NCBI GenBank assembly: GCA_913048145.1
Contig: CAJWVP010000197.1
Span: forward strand, 1 to 5,778
DNA: 5,778 bases
Reading direction: 5' to 3'
Origin: an uncultured Rhodospirillaceae bacterium
GTDB lineage: Bacteria; Pseudomonadota; Alphaproteobacteria; Rhodospirillales; Casp-alpha2
Part shown: in pieces, positions 1 through 5,778 of the stretch
Numbering within the stretch: position 1 is the stretch's first letter
How the letters are laid out: each line of letters opens with the position of its first letter
The notes under the pieces: model-generated
The model's input: only the letters and a program-made list of their open reading frames with translations
Database searches by the model: none
What the model was told of the DNA's origin: nothing
Program-made: the position numbers and the translations under genes

Positions 1-1
1 C

Positions 2-487
2 TCGCAACACCGGGACGGGCAGTTGATTGCCAAGGTCATCAGCTATTTCGGGATCAATACAATTGCGGGCTCGACCTCGAAGGGTGGCGCATCGGCGCTT
101 CGTGGCATGCTCAAGGCGCTAAAGAGAGGGGAGTGCATCGGGATCACCCCAGACGGTCCACGGGGGCCCCGCATGCGGGCCAGCGACGGGATCATATCCT
201 TAGCGCGTATGGCGGGTGTACCCATCTTTCCCGCCACCTATTCCGTGGCACGCGGACGCGTCCTCGGGTCATGGGACCGTTTTCTAGTCGCCGCACCGTT
301 CAGCCGTGGCGTCTTCGTCTGGGGCGAGCCTTTGCATGTGGACCGCAACGCCAATGCCGACGCCATGGAAGCGGCGCGGATCGAACTAGAAGAACGAATG
401 AATGCGATCACGCGCGACGCCGACGAACGGGTTGGGCGAACTCCGATAACCGCCGCACCCGTGGTCACGGAGGTTTCATCCGCGTGA
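2..487 (+). CDS. DUF374 lysophospholipid acyltransferase-like protein (5'-truncated)
   Basis: This is the C-terminal 161 residues of a DUF374-family (LPLAT-like) protein. The frame is open from base 2, and the residues before the first possible internal start (TTG at 23) are family-like (SQHRDG), so the gene begins upstream of the window. Numbering from the serine at base 2, I see SQHRDG (1-6), GSTSKGG (23-29), the family hallmark PDGPRGPR (50-57) and a SWDRF block (90-94), followed by a short variable Ala/Val-rich tail. Full-length members are usually about 210-240 residues, so roughly the first quarter to third is missing, including the likely catalytic histidine region. The family is thought to transfer acyl chains to lipids at the cytoplasmic membrane. 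From memory, one branch (LpxJ of Campylobacterota) is a late lipid A acyltransferase. The stop overlaps the waaA start by 4 bases, which supports a role in lipid A or envelope lipid synthesis. The family call is firm; the substrate is unknown. Confidence 0.9.
   Translation, partial: SQHRDGQLIAKVISYFGINTIAGSTSKGGASALRGMLKALKRGECIGITPDGPRGPRMRASDGIISLARMAGVPIFPATYSVARGRVLGSWDRFLVAAPFSRGVFVWGEPLHVDRNANADAMEAARIELEERMNAITRDADERVGRTPITAAPVVTEVSSA
469..473 (+). promoter_or_regulatory. Shine-Dalgarno site for waaA
   Basis: A perfect GGAGG lies inside the end of the preceding DUF374 gene, 10 bases before the GTG at 484. It supports that GTG as the waaA start, against the long upstream open frame that begins at 133 and against the downstream in-frame ATG at 514. 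Confidence 0.7.
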
Positions 488-1776
488 CCATCTTGCTCCC
501 CCTTTATCGTATCATGTCTACAGTGGGCGCTCCGGCCATCAACTGGTACCTGGAACGGCGTCTGGCGCGCGGCCAGGAAGATCGTCTGCGCTTCGATGAA
601 CGCAAGGGGATCGGCCACATCCCCCGTCCGGCTGGCCCCTTGATCTGGATCCATGGGGCCAGTGTCGGTGAATCCCTGACGATCCTACCCTTGATCAATC
701 GACTTCTGGAGATCTGCCCAGGCCTGCATGTCCTGGTGACCACTGGAACCGTGACCTCAGCGACCCTCCTGGACGAGCGTCTGCCCCAGCGTGCCATCCA
801 TCAATACGTGCCAATCGATCGCCAGGCTTACGTGCGGCGTTTCCTTGACCATTGGCGCCCGGAACTGGCGCTTTGGACAGAATCGGAGTTTTGGCCCAAC
901 CTGGTAACCATCACGAGCGACTGCGGCATTCCCCTGATCTTGCTCAACGGCCGCGTGTCGCCAGAATCCTTCGCTGGGTGGCAGAAGGCCCGAGGTCTCA
1001 TGACACGTATGCTGCGATGCTTCACGCTCTGTCTGGCACAAACGGATACGGATGCCGACCGCCTTCGCGCGCTGGGCGCGTCGCGGGTCGAGGTTCTTGG
1101 CAACTTGAAATATGCAACCCCCGCGCTTCCCGCCGACATGGGGAACCTGGACTTCCTTCGGGATCACATCGGAACCCGGCCCTGCTGGCTCGCGGCGAGC
1201 ACCCACCCCGGTGAGGAAGCCCTTGTCGGAGGTGTCCATCAGGCACTGAAAACCATGTATCCGGACCTGATCACGATCATCGTTCCCCGTCATCCGGACC
1301 GGGGTGAAGCTATTGCCGAAGCGCTCTCCGCCCTCGGCTTAACCGTCATGCGCCGCAGCAACGGCGACGCTGTTGTTTCCAAAACCGATATCTACCTTGC
1401 CGATACACTCGGCGAACTGGGGCTCTTCTTTCGCCTTTCGCCGATCAGTTTCATGGGCAAATCCCTCGTTGACCTGGGGGGTCAAAACCCCTTAGAACCG
1501 GCCCGCTTAGGTAGCGCCGTGCTGTTCGGACCACACATGTGGAACTTTGCCGACATCTCCCGGCGCCTCCTTGATGCAGATGCCGCAGTAGAAGTCGGCG
1601 ACGCCGATGCCTTGACCGCAGCGGTCGACCGATTGCTGGCGGATCCTGACCTATGCGAATCCCGGGGCCAGAAAGGTAACATCATCGCTGAATCGGAGAA
1701 CGATGTCCTCGACAGGGTCACGGATGCCTTGGCGCCTTACATCTCCGACGCCGTCGTGGACCGGAAGTCACCATGA
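484..1776 (+). CDS. waaA: 3-deoxy-D-manno-octulosonic acid (Kdo) transferase
   Basis: WaaA (KdtA) transfers Kdo from CMP-Kdo to the lipid A precursor lipid IVA on the cytoplasmic face of the inner membrane. The 430-residue length matches the family. The N-terminal GT-B domain carries a short hydrophobic start (ILLPLYR), then HGASVGE (57-63), whose last Glu is the known catalytic base, then VTTGT (85-89), ESEFWPN (133-139), NGRVS (155-159) and LGNLKY (205-210). The C-terminal donor-binding domain has ASTHPGEE (238-245), PRHPDR (268-273), DTLGELG (307-313) and GKSLVDLGGQNPLEPA (325-340). The frame stays open back to 133, but that stretch lies inside DUF374 and has no family similarity. The GTG at 484 has a good ribosome site, overlaps the previous stop as GTGA, and gives the expected N-terminus. 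Whether it adds one Kdo or two cannot be told from sequence. Confidence 0.96.
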   Translation: MTILLPLYRIMSTVGAPAINWYLERRLARGQEDRLRFDERKGIGHIPRPAGPLIWIHGASVGESLTILPLINRLLEICPGLHVLVTTGTVTSATLLDERLPQRAIHQYVPIDRQAYVRRFLDHWRPELALWTESEFWPNLVTITSDCGIPLILLNGRVSPESFAGWQKARGLMTRMLRCFTLCLAQTDTDADRLRALGASRVEVLGNLKYATPALPADMGNLDFLRDHIGTRPCWLAASTHPGEEALVGGVHQALKTMYPDLITIIVPRHPDRGEAIAEALSALGLTVMRRSNGDAVVSKTDIYLADTLGELGLFFRLSPISFMGKSLVDLGGQNPLEPARLGSAVLFGPHMWNFADISRRLLDADAAVEVGDADALTAAVDRLLADPDLCESRGQKGNIIAESENDVLDRVTDALAPYISDAVVDRKSP

Positions 1777-2753
1777 AACGGCCCGTATTCTGGGACGCCC
1801 CCAACCCCACCTGGCAATCGTTGTTTCTAACACCGGCTTCGCTAATTTACGGCATCGGTAGGATGCTCCATGTATCTTTCCTAAAAGCCGGGCGGACGCC
1901 CGTACCGTTGATTTGCGTTGGCAACGTCACAGCCGGCGGCGCCGGAAAGACCCCCGTGGCCTTGGATCTTGGGATTCGCCTTAAGAAGACCGGCCGCGCA
2001 GTCCATTTCCTAAGCCGCGGCTATGGCGGCCGGACGTTCGGTCCGGAACGGGTTGCACCCGGTCGCCACACGGCCGCCGAGGTTGGCGACGAGCCACTCC
2101 TATTGGCCCGCATCGCCCCAACCTGGGTCGCGGTCGATCGGCTAGCCGGCGCGCGTATCGCCGCAAACGAAGGTGCCCAGGTCGTGATCATGGACGACGG
2201 CTTTCAGAGCCCACGCCTCGTCAAGGACCTCTCCTTCCTAGTCTTTGATGGCGCCAGCGGTGTCGGCAATGGGGCCATGTTGCCAGCAGGTCCCATGCGT
2301 GAACCGCTCGGCATCGCGCTCCGTCGGGCGCAGGCCGCCGTCATCATCGGCGACGACCGTCGCGGCCTGACGCGGTATATACCGAAACGGGTAAAGGTGT
2401 TTCAAGCCGACATGATCCCCGTTCCGCCAATGGGTGATACGCCGGGCCGGGTTGTCGCGTTTGCTGGTATCGGTCGCCCGGAGAAGTTTTTTCAAATCTT
2501 GACTGAGGCTGGCTACGACCTCGCCGATACGGTTCCCTTCCCCGATCACAACTTTTTTGCCGAGTCTGAACTTGCAGACCTTCGCGCCCGAGCGGAACAC
2601 CACGGCGCGCGACTGATCACGACGGAGAAGGATTTCGTCCGCCTCACGTCGGCGGAACGCGAAGGCATCACCACCATGGGGCTCGCGCTCCGGTGGCGTG
2701 ACGAAGCTGCCCTGGATCAATTTCTCAGCGATCAGTTGAACGGCGGAGACTAG
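1773..2753 (+). CDS. lpxK: Tetraacyldisaccharide 4'-kinase
   Basis: LpxK is the membrane-associated kinase that phosphorylates the 4' position of tetraacyldisaccharide-1-phosphate, using ATP, to make lipid IVA, the acceptor for WaaA. The 326 residues are typical in length. An N-terminal hydrophobic/amphipathic stretch (about 14-36) precedes the P-loop GNVTAGGAGKTP (50-61). Then come SRGYGGR (81-87), GDEP (105-108, whose Asp corresponds to the proposed catalytic base in the Aquifex enzyme), the Walker B-like DDGFQ (141-145), GNGAMLPAGPMREP (166-179), DHNFF (258-262) and TTEKDFVRL (283-291). All expected motifs are intact. The ATG overlaps the waaA stop as ATGA, with a modest GGAAG ribosome site 5 bases upstream (1763-1767), which suggests translational coupling to waaA. 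Confidence 0.96.
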   Translation: MKRPVFWDAPNPTWQSLFLTPASLIYGIGRMLHVSFLKAGRTPVPLICVGNVTAGGAGKTPVALDLGIRLKKTGRAVHFLSRGYGGRTFGPERVAPGRHTAAEVGDEPLLLARIAPTWVAVDRLAGARIAANEGAQVVIMDDGFQSPRLVKDLSFLVFDGASGVGNGAMLPAGPMREPLGIALRRAQAAVIIGDDRRGLTRYIPKRVKVFQADMIPVPPMGDTPGRVVAFAGIGRPEKFFQILTEAGYDLADTVPFPDHNFFAESELADLRARAEHHGARLITTEKDFVRLTSAEREGITTMGLALRWRDEAALDQFLSDQLNGGD

Positions 2754-2756
2754 GCG

Positions 2757-3647
2757 ATGCCGCGGAGACACCTGATCACTTTCGTCCGTCACCCCGCCGA
2801 AGCGCTGGCGGCGGCCGTCTTCTATTGGTTGTTACGCCTACTCCCCATCGATTGGGCCTCCGGGTTGGCCGGCGGATTGGCCCGGTCCATTGGCCCGAAA
2901 CTCGGGGTCTCAAACCGAGCCCGGCGCAATATCGAACACGCCCTCCCAGAACTGGACGCGCTCGAACGTGAAACGGTGGTCCACGAAATGTGGGACAACC
3001 TTGGTCGCGTCGTCGGCGAATACCCGCACATGCGGAGACTCCACGCGAGGGGAACAGGCAATCGGCTGGAGATCATTGGAGCGAATTTCATTGACCAGCT
3101 CCGCGATGACGATAGGCCTGGGATCTTCATGATGGCGCATTTGGGAAACTGGGAATTTTCAGGCTTAGCGTCCAGCCAGCGCGGCCTCGCCGTGGATCGG
3201 GTTTACCGCCAGGCCAACAACCGGTTGACCGAATGGCTGTTGAACCGGGGCCGGGCCAGCATTGAGGGTGCGCTGATCCCGAAGGGACCGGCCGGGGCGA
3301 AGCAAATTCTCTCGTCATTGAAGGCCGGCAATCATCTGGCCCTGCTGGTCGATCAGAAGATGAACGACGGCATTCCCGTGCCCTTCTTCGGCGCGGACGC
3401 CATGACCGCCCCGGCCCTGGCGCAGCTAGCGCTTCGCCTTACATGTCCGGTGGTGCCGGTGCGAGTCAAACGTCTCAAAGGCGCCAACTTTCAGGTCATT
3501 GTTTCCCCGCCCATGGAATTCACGTCGAGTGGGGATAAACAAGCCGATGTGTTAGCCTACATGACTGAAATTAACGCGATTATTGAGGGCTGGATCCGCG
3601 ACACGCCGGGCCAATGGCTTTGGCTTCACAATCGATGGCCAAAATAA
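2757..3647 (+). CDS. lpxL: Lipid A late (lauroyl-type) acyltransferase, LpxL/HtrB family
   Basis: This is a 296-residue member of the LpxL/HtrB/MsbB family, which adds a secondary acyl chain from acyl-ACP to Kdo-lipid IVA at the inner membrane. An N-terminal hydrophobic segment (about 16-40, including FYWLLRLLP) is the likely membrane anchor. The catalytic HX4E motif is HLGNWE (128-133). Further family blocks are NIEHALPE (58-65), VYRQANN (149-155), a VDQK...PVPFFG region (198-212) and the C-terminal PGQWLWLHNRWP (284-295). The ATG sits 3 bases after the lpxK stop, with GGAG (2745-2748) 8 bases ahead. Chain length and position specificity cannot be read from sequence, so lauroyl against myristoyl transfer, or acylation at 2' against 3', stays open. 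This is the last gene of the + strand operon. Confidence 0.93.
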   Translation: MPRRHLITFVRHPAEALAAAVFYWLLRLLPIDWASGLAGGLARSIGPKLGVSNRARRNIEHALPELDALERETVVHEMWDNLGRVVGEYPHMRRLHARGTGNRLEIIGANFIDQLRDDDRPGIFMMAHLGNWEFSGLASSQRGLAVDRVYRQANNRLTEWLLNRGRASIEGALIPKGPAGAKQILSSLKAGNHLALLVDQKMNDGIPVPFFGADAMTAPALAQLALRLTCPVVPVRVKRLKGANFQVIVSPPMEFTSSGDKQADVLAYMTEINAIIEGWIRDTPGQWLWLHNRWPK

Positions 3648-3656
3648 CGACCGGAC

Positions 3657-4463
3657 CTACCTTGCCTTCATCGGCCCCGCCAGTAAATGGGGATCCACAT
3701 GCGTCCCGAACAACGTCACCCCCCAATGCAGATGAGGACCCGTTGCCCGTCCCGTCATCCCGACGCGACCGATCGTGCCCCCTGTCTTCACACGCTGGCC
3801 CTCTTTAACGGTAATCTCACTCATATGGATATAAATGCTGGTCAGTCCATGGCCATGGTCCAGAATTACTGTCTTGCCGGCGAAAAACATGTCTTGATGA
3901 ACCAACACGACGCGCCCCGACGCCGCGGCAGCGATTGGTGTACCAATTGGTGCCGCCACATCAACGCCATTGTGATATTGGCGTGGCTTGCCGTTAAGAA
4001 TTCGCTGGGCGCCGAAGGCCCCGGATAAGCGACCCGTCACCGGCCACTGAAACCCACCCACAAAATCCGTCGCCGCTGTGTCCAACCGCCGCGCCTCGCG
4101 GATCGCCGCGTTGTCGGCTCGGATACGCGCGAGATCTTCAGGCGCGCGCGGGGTCACCTTTTGGGGAGGCAGGCCGTCAATGCGGGAAATTTTGTAGGTC
4201 CGCTTCTGGGGCTGGAGCGTGCAGTTCACCAACCCAGACTTAAGCTCTACCGGTTCGATCGCATCTCGGCTGAATGCCACCAGAAAAAGCCCCTCTGCGG
4301 AAACTCGCACCGGCTTCCCCATCACGCTAACCGGTGTGCCGGGCGCTACCCGGCCCGTAAGAAGGCCTCCTTGAACAACCTGGCCTTCAAGAGGAATGGC
4401 GCAGGCGAGGGCGGGCAGCGCCATTGCGAGCCAGATTGAACCCGCAAGAAATAGTGTTCTCAA
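3657..4463 (-). CDS. Secreted M23-family (LytM-type) peptidoglycan endopeptidase
   Basis: This 268-residue zinc metallopeptidase is predicted to cut peptide cross-links of peptidoglycan in the periplasm. Residues 1-22 form a signal peptide (Arg near the start, a hydrophobic core, then ALACA). Cleavage after A20 or A22 fits; C21 does not make a good lipobox because P17 falls in it. A small N-terminal beta-type domain (about 24-95, with VVQGGLLTGRV) and a charged helical linker (106-130) lead to the peptidase domain (about 138-262). The active site looks complete: HxxxD as H164/D168, H213 in YIHM, and HLH as H244/H246. It is therefore probably an active enzyme rather than a degenerate EnvC/NlpD-like activator. 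The TTG start overlaps the xseA stop as TTGA and is the only nearby start that keeps the whole signal peptide; an ATG at codon 14 would destroy it. Confidence 0.92.
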   Translation of the reverse strand: MRTLFLAGSIWLAMALPALACAIPLEGQVVQGGLLTGRVAPGTPVSVMGKPVRVSAEGLFLVAFSRDAIEPVELKSGLVNCTLQPQKRTYKISRIDGLPPQKVTPRAPEDLARIRADNAAIREARRLDTAATDFVGGFQWPVTGRLSGAFGAQRILNGKPRQYHNGVDVAAPIGTPIAAAASGRVVLVHQDMFFAGKTVILDHGHGLTSIYIHMSEITVKEGQRVKTGGTIGRVGMTGRATGPHLHWGVTLFGTHVDPHLLAGPMKAR

Positions 4464-5778
4464 AGCAACTTCCCCTGCCGGATGTCGCCAGCCTTCGATT
4501 TCGGGCTTGCTGTTCCACGGGACAATGACTTTTTGGGTTTTTCTTCCCCAGTCCCCGTGATTGCCGCGCGGGCCGCGCCCTCGGCAAACCGCAACGCCAC
4601 CTGGTCGCCAGGTTGCAAGGCCTTTGCGGAGGTGACGGCCTTGCCTTCGGCATCCGCCACCAGCGCAAAACCACGTTCCAAAACGCGCTCATAGGAGTAG
4701 CTCTCCAACAGGGCTAATGTCTGGGAAAGCAAGCGTTCACGGTTTTTCATGGCTTCCTCTAGGGCTCGGACCAACTGCCGGCTTTCCACCGCCAACCGTT
4801 CGATCCCCCTGCGCAGCAAGTGATCTGGTTTGCGCAGACCAGCAGCCGTCGTGGCCAGGTTCTGTCGACGCGACCGCATCCCGGCACCCAAGGAATTTCG
4901 CAACCGTTGTTCCCATTCGTCGAGCCGTTGGGACCGGTCTTCCAGGGCACGTCGGGGATCGGGTAGGCCACGCGCTAATCCCTCGAGGCGGAGATTGAGA
5001 TCCTGCAGCCGACGTGTTGCCACAGTCCTTAGACGGATGCCGTCATCCGCAACCTGGGCCTGCAGCTCGTGCCGTACGGGCACGGCCATTTCGGCAGCAG
5101 CCGTCGGGGTCGGCGCACGGACGTCCGATGCGAAATCGATCAACGTGGTATCGGTCTCATGCCCGACAGCGGAAATCAGTGGAATGTCACTTCGGGCGGC
5201 AGCGCGAACGACGATTTCCTCATTAAAGGCCCACAAGTCTTCAATACTGCCGCCGCCCCGGGCGACGATCAGGACGTCCGGGCGAGGCATAGCGCCCGCA
5301 TCATCAAGGGCGTTGAACGCTTCGATGGCGTGGGCCACCTGTTCGGCGGCGCCATCGCCCTGAACCAGCACAGGCCAAACCAGCACGTGCCGGGGAAATC
5401 GGTCCGCGAGACGATGCAAAATATCGCGGATCACTGCACCCGTAGGCGAGGTAACGACACCGATCACATTGGGAAGGAACGGCAATTCGCGTTTACGCTC
5501 CGCATCAAATAAGCCTTCGGCGGCAAGTTGTCGCCGGCGGTCCTCCAGGAGCTTCAACAGCGCCCCTTCACCCGCGAACTCGAAGCTTTCGACGACGATT
5601 TGATACTTTGATCTGCCCGAATAAATAGTCAGCCGCCCCGTGGCAATAACCTCCAAACCGTCTTCAGGTAACACCCGCAGGCGCGTCGCCGTCCCGCGCC
5701 AACACACAGCGTCCAAGACGGCATTATCGTCCTTCAACGTCATATAGAGATGGCCAGAAGGCGCCCGCTTAAAACCGG
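4460..5778 (-). CDS. xseA: Exodeoxyribonuclease VII large subunit (5'-truncated)
   Basis: XseA is the catalytic subunit of exonuclease VII. With several copies of XseB it degrades single-stranded DNA to oligonucleotides in the cytoplasm, in repair and recombination. The frame is open to the window edge, and the residues before the Met at 5743 (GFKRAPSGHLY, from 5776) match the family's OB-fold, so that Met is internal and the true start lies beyond the window. Numbered from that Met: the rest of the OB-fold (1-55), then the catalytic domain with GVVTSPTGAVIRD (95-107), ARGGGSIEDLWAFNEE (161-176), SAVGHETD (191-198) and RAPTPTAAAEMA (209-220). D107, R162, H195 and D198 appear equivalent to the E. 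coli residues reported as essential (from memory). A long charged helical region (about 225-345, likely coiled coil) leads to YSYERVLERGFALV (349-362) and a basic, probably disordered tail. All visible motifs are intact. Confidence 0.96.
   Translation of the reverse strand, partial: GFKRAPSGHLYMTLKDDNAVLDAVCWRGTATRLRVLPEDGLEVIATGRLTIYSGRSKYQIVVESFEFAGEGALLKLLEDRRRQLAAEGLFDAERKRELPFLPNVIGVVTSPTGAVIRDILHRLADRFPRHVLVWPVLVQGDGAAEQVAHAIEAFNALDDAGAMPRPDVLIVARGGGSIEDLWAFNEEIVVRAAARSDIPLISAVGHETDTTLIDFASDVRAPTPTAAAEMAVPVRHELQAQVADDGIRLRTVATRRLQDLNLRLEGLARGLPDPRRALEDRSQRLDEWEQRLRNSLGAGMRSRRQNLATTAAGLRKPDHLLRRGIERLAVESRQLVRALEEAMKNRERLLSQTLALLESYSYERVLERGFALVADAEGKAVTSAKALQPGDQVALRFAEGAARAAITGTGEEKPKKSLSRGTASPKSKAGDIRQGKLL
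4469..4476 (-). promoter_or_regulatory. Shine-Dalgarno-like site for the M23 peptidase gene
   Basis: Read on the minus strand this is AGGGGAAG. It lies within the last codons of xseA, with the AGGGG core 8 bases before the TTG at 4463. It supports TTG as a real start, read by ribosomes finishing xseA. Confidence 0.55.

Noticed and set aside
133..483. Upstream open frame continuous with waaA, suggesting a much longer N-terminus
   Set aside because: It lies entirely inside the DUF374 gene in another frame, is rich in Arg/His as shadow frames of GC-rich genes are, and has no Kdo transferase similarity. The GTG at 484 has a clear ribosome site and gives a family-typical length.
757..1293. 178-codon antisense open frame inside waaA
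   Set aside because: It is opposite a well-supported gene with every family motif intact, and its translation shows no recognisable domain. It is a GC-driven shadow.
2238..2792. 184-codon antisense open frame over the end of lpxK
   Set aside because: It overlaps conserved LpxK motifs on the other strand, and its translation has no recognisable family features.
3619..3643. Inverted repeat TTTGGC / GCCAAA with a 13-base loop at the end of lpxL, considered as a terminator
   Set aside because: The stem is only 6 pairs, half of them A-T, the loop is long, no T-tract follows on either strand, and it is made of lpxL codons. It is likely chance.
3648..3656. Gap between the convergent genes, checked for a small gene or RNA
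   Set aside because: It is only 9 bases long. The xseA/M23 junction overlaps and likewise leaves no room for a small gene.
4830..5363. 177-codon plus-strand open frame opposite xseA
   Set aside because: Its translation is Arg/Ser-rich and low in information, typical of the complement of a GC-rich gene. xseA is certain in this stretch.
5743..5778. Met at 5743 as the start of xseA
   Set aside because: The frame stays open to the window edge, and the preceding residues GFKRAPSGHLY match the XseA OB-fold. The true start lies outside the window.

Overview
The window looks like ordinary chromosomal housekeeping DNA from a Gram-negative bacterium. The best fit is an alphaproteobacterium, plausibly of the Rhodospirillales type. 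This rests on the GC-rich coding sequence (about 60% by eye), the lipid A/Kdo gene set, and the character of the DUF374, LpxL, M23 and XseA proteins. The taxonomic placement is inference from remembered family resemblance, not from a search.

The left two thirds (2-3647, + strand) is a tightly packed lipid A/inner-core LPS operon. It begins with the 3' part of a DUF374 lysophospholipid-acyltransferase-like gene cut by the window edge. Then follow waaA/kdtA (Kdo transferase, GTG start at 484), lpxK (lipid A 4'-kinase, start 1773) and lpxL/htrB-like (late lipid A acyltransferase, start 2757). The junctions are a 4-base GTGA overlap, a 4-base ATGA overlap and a 3-base gap, so the genes are almost certainly co-transcribed and probably translationally coupled. 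Together they cover the last steps of Kdo-lipid A assembly at the inner membrane: LpxK makes lipid IVA, WaaA adds Kdo, and LpxL (perhaps with the DUF374 protein) adds secondary acyl chains.

The right third (3657-5778, - strand) is a convergent two-gene unit. xseA (exonuclease VII large subunit, its 5' end beyond the right edge) is followed by a secreted M23/LytM-type peptidoglycan endopeptidase whose TTG start overlaps the xseA stop by 4 bases. The two units meet tail to tail with only 9 bases between stop codons and no recognisable intrinsic terminator.

No RNA genes, mobile elements, CRISPR arrays, long repeats or promoters were seen. No gene-free stretch exceeds 9 bases. I found no convincing new system. 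The findings are modest points on gene architecture, start choice and the pairing of two unrelated acyltransferase families in one LPS operon.
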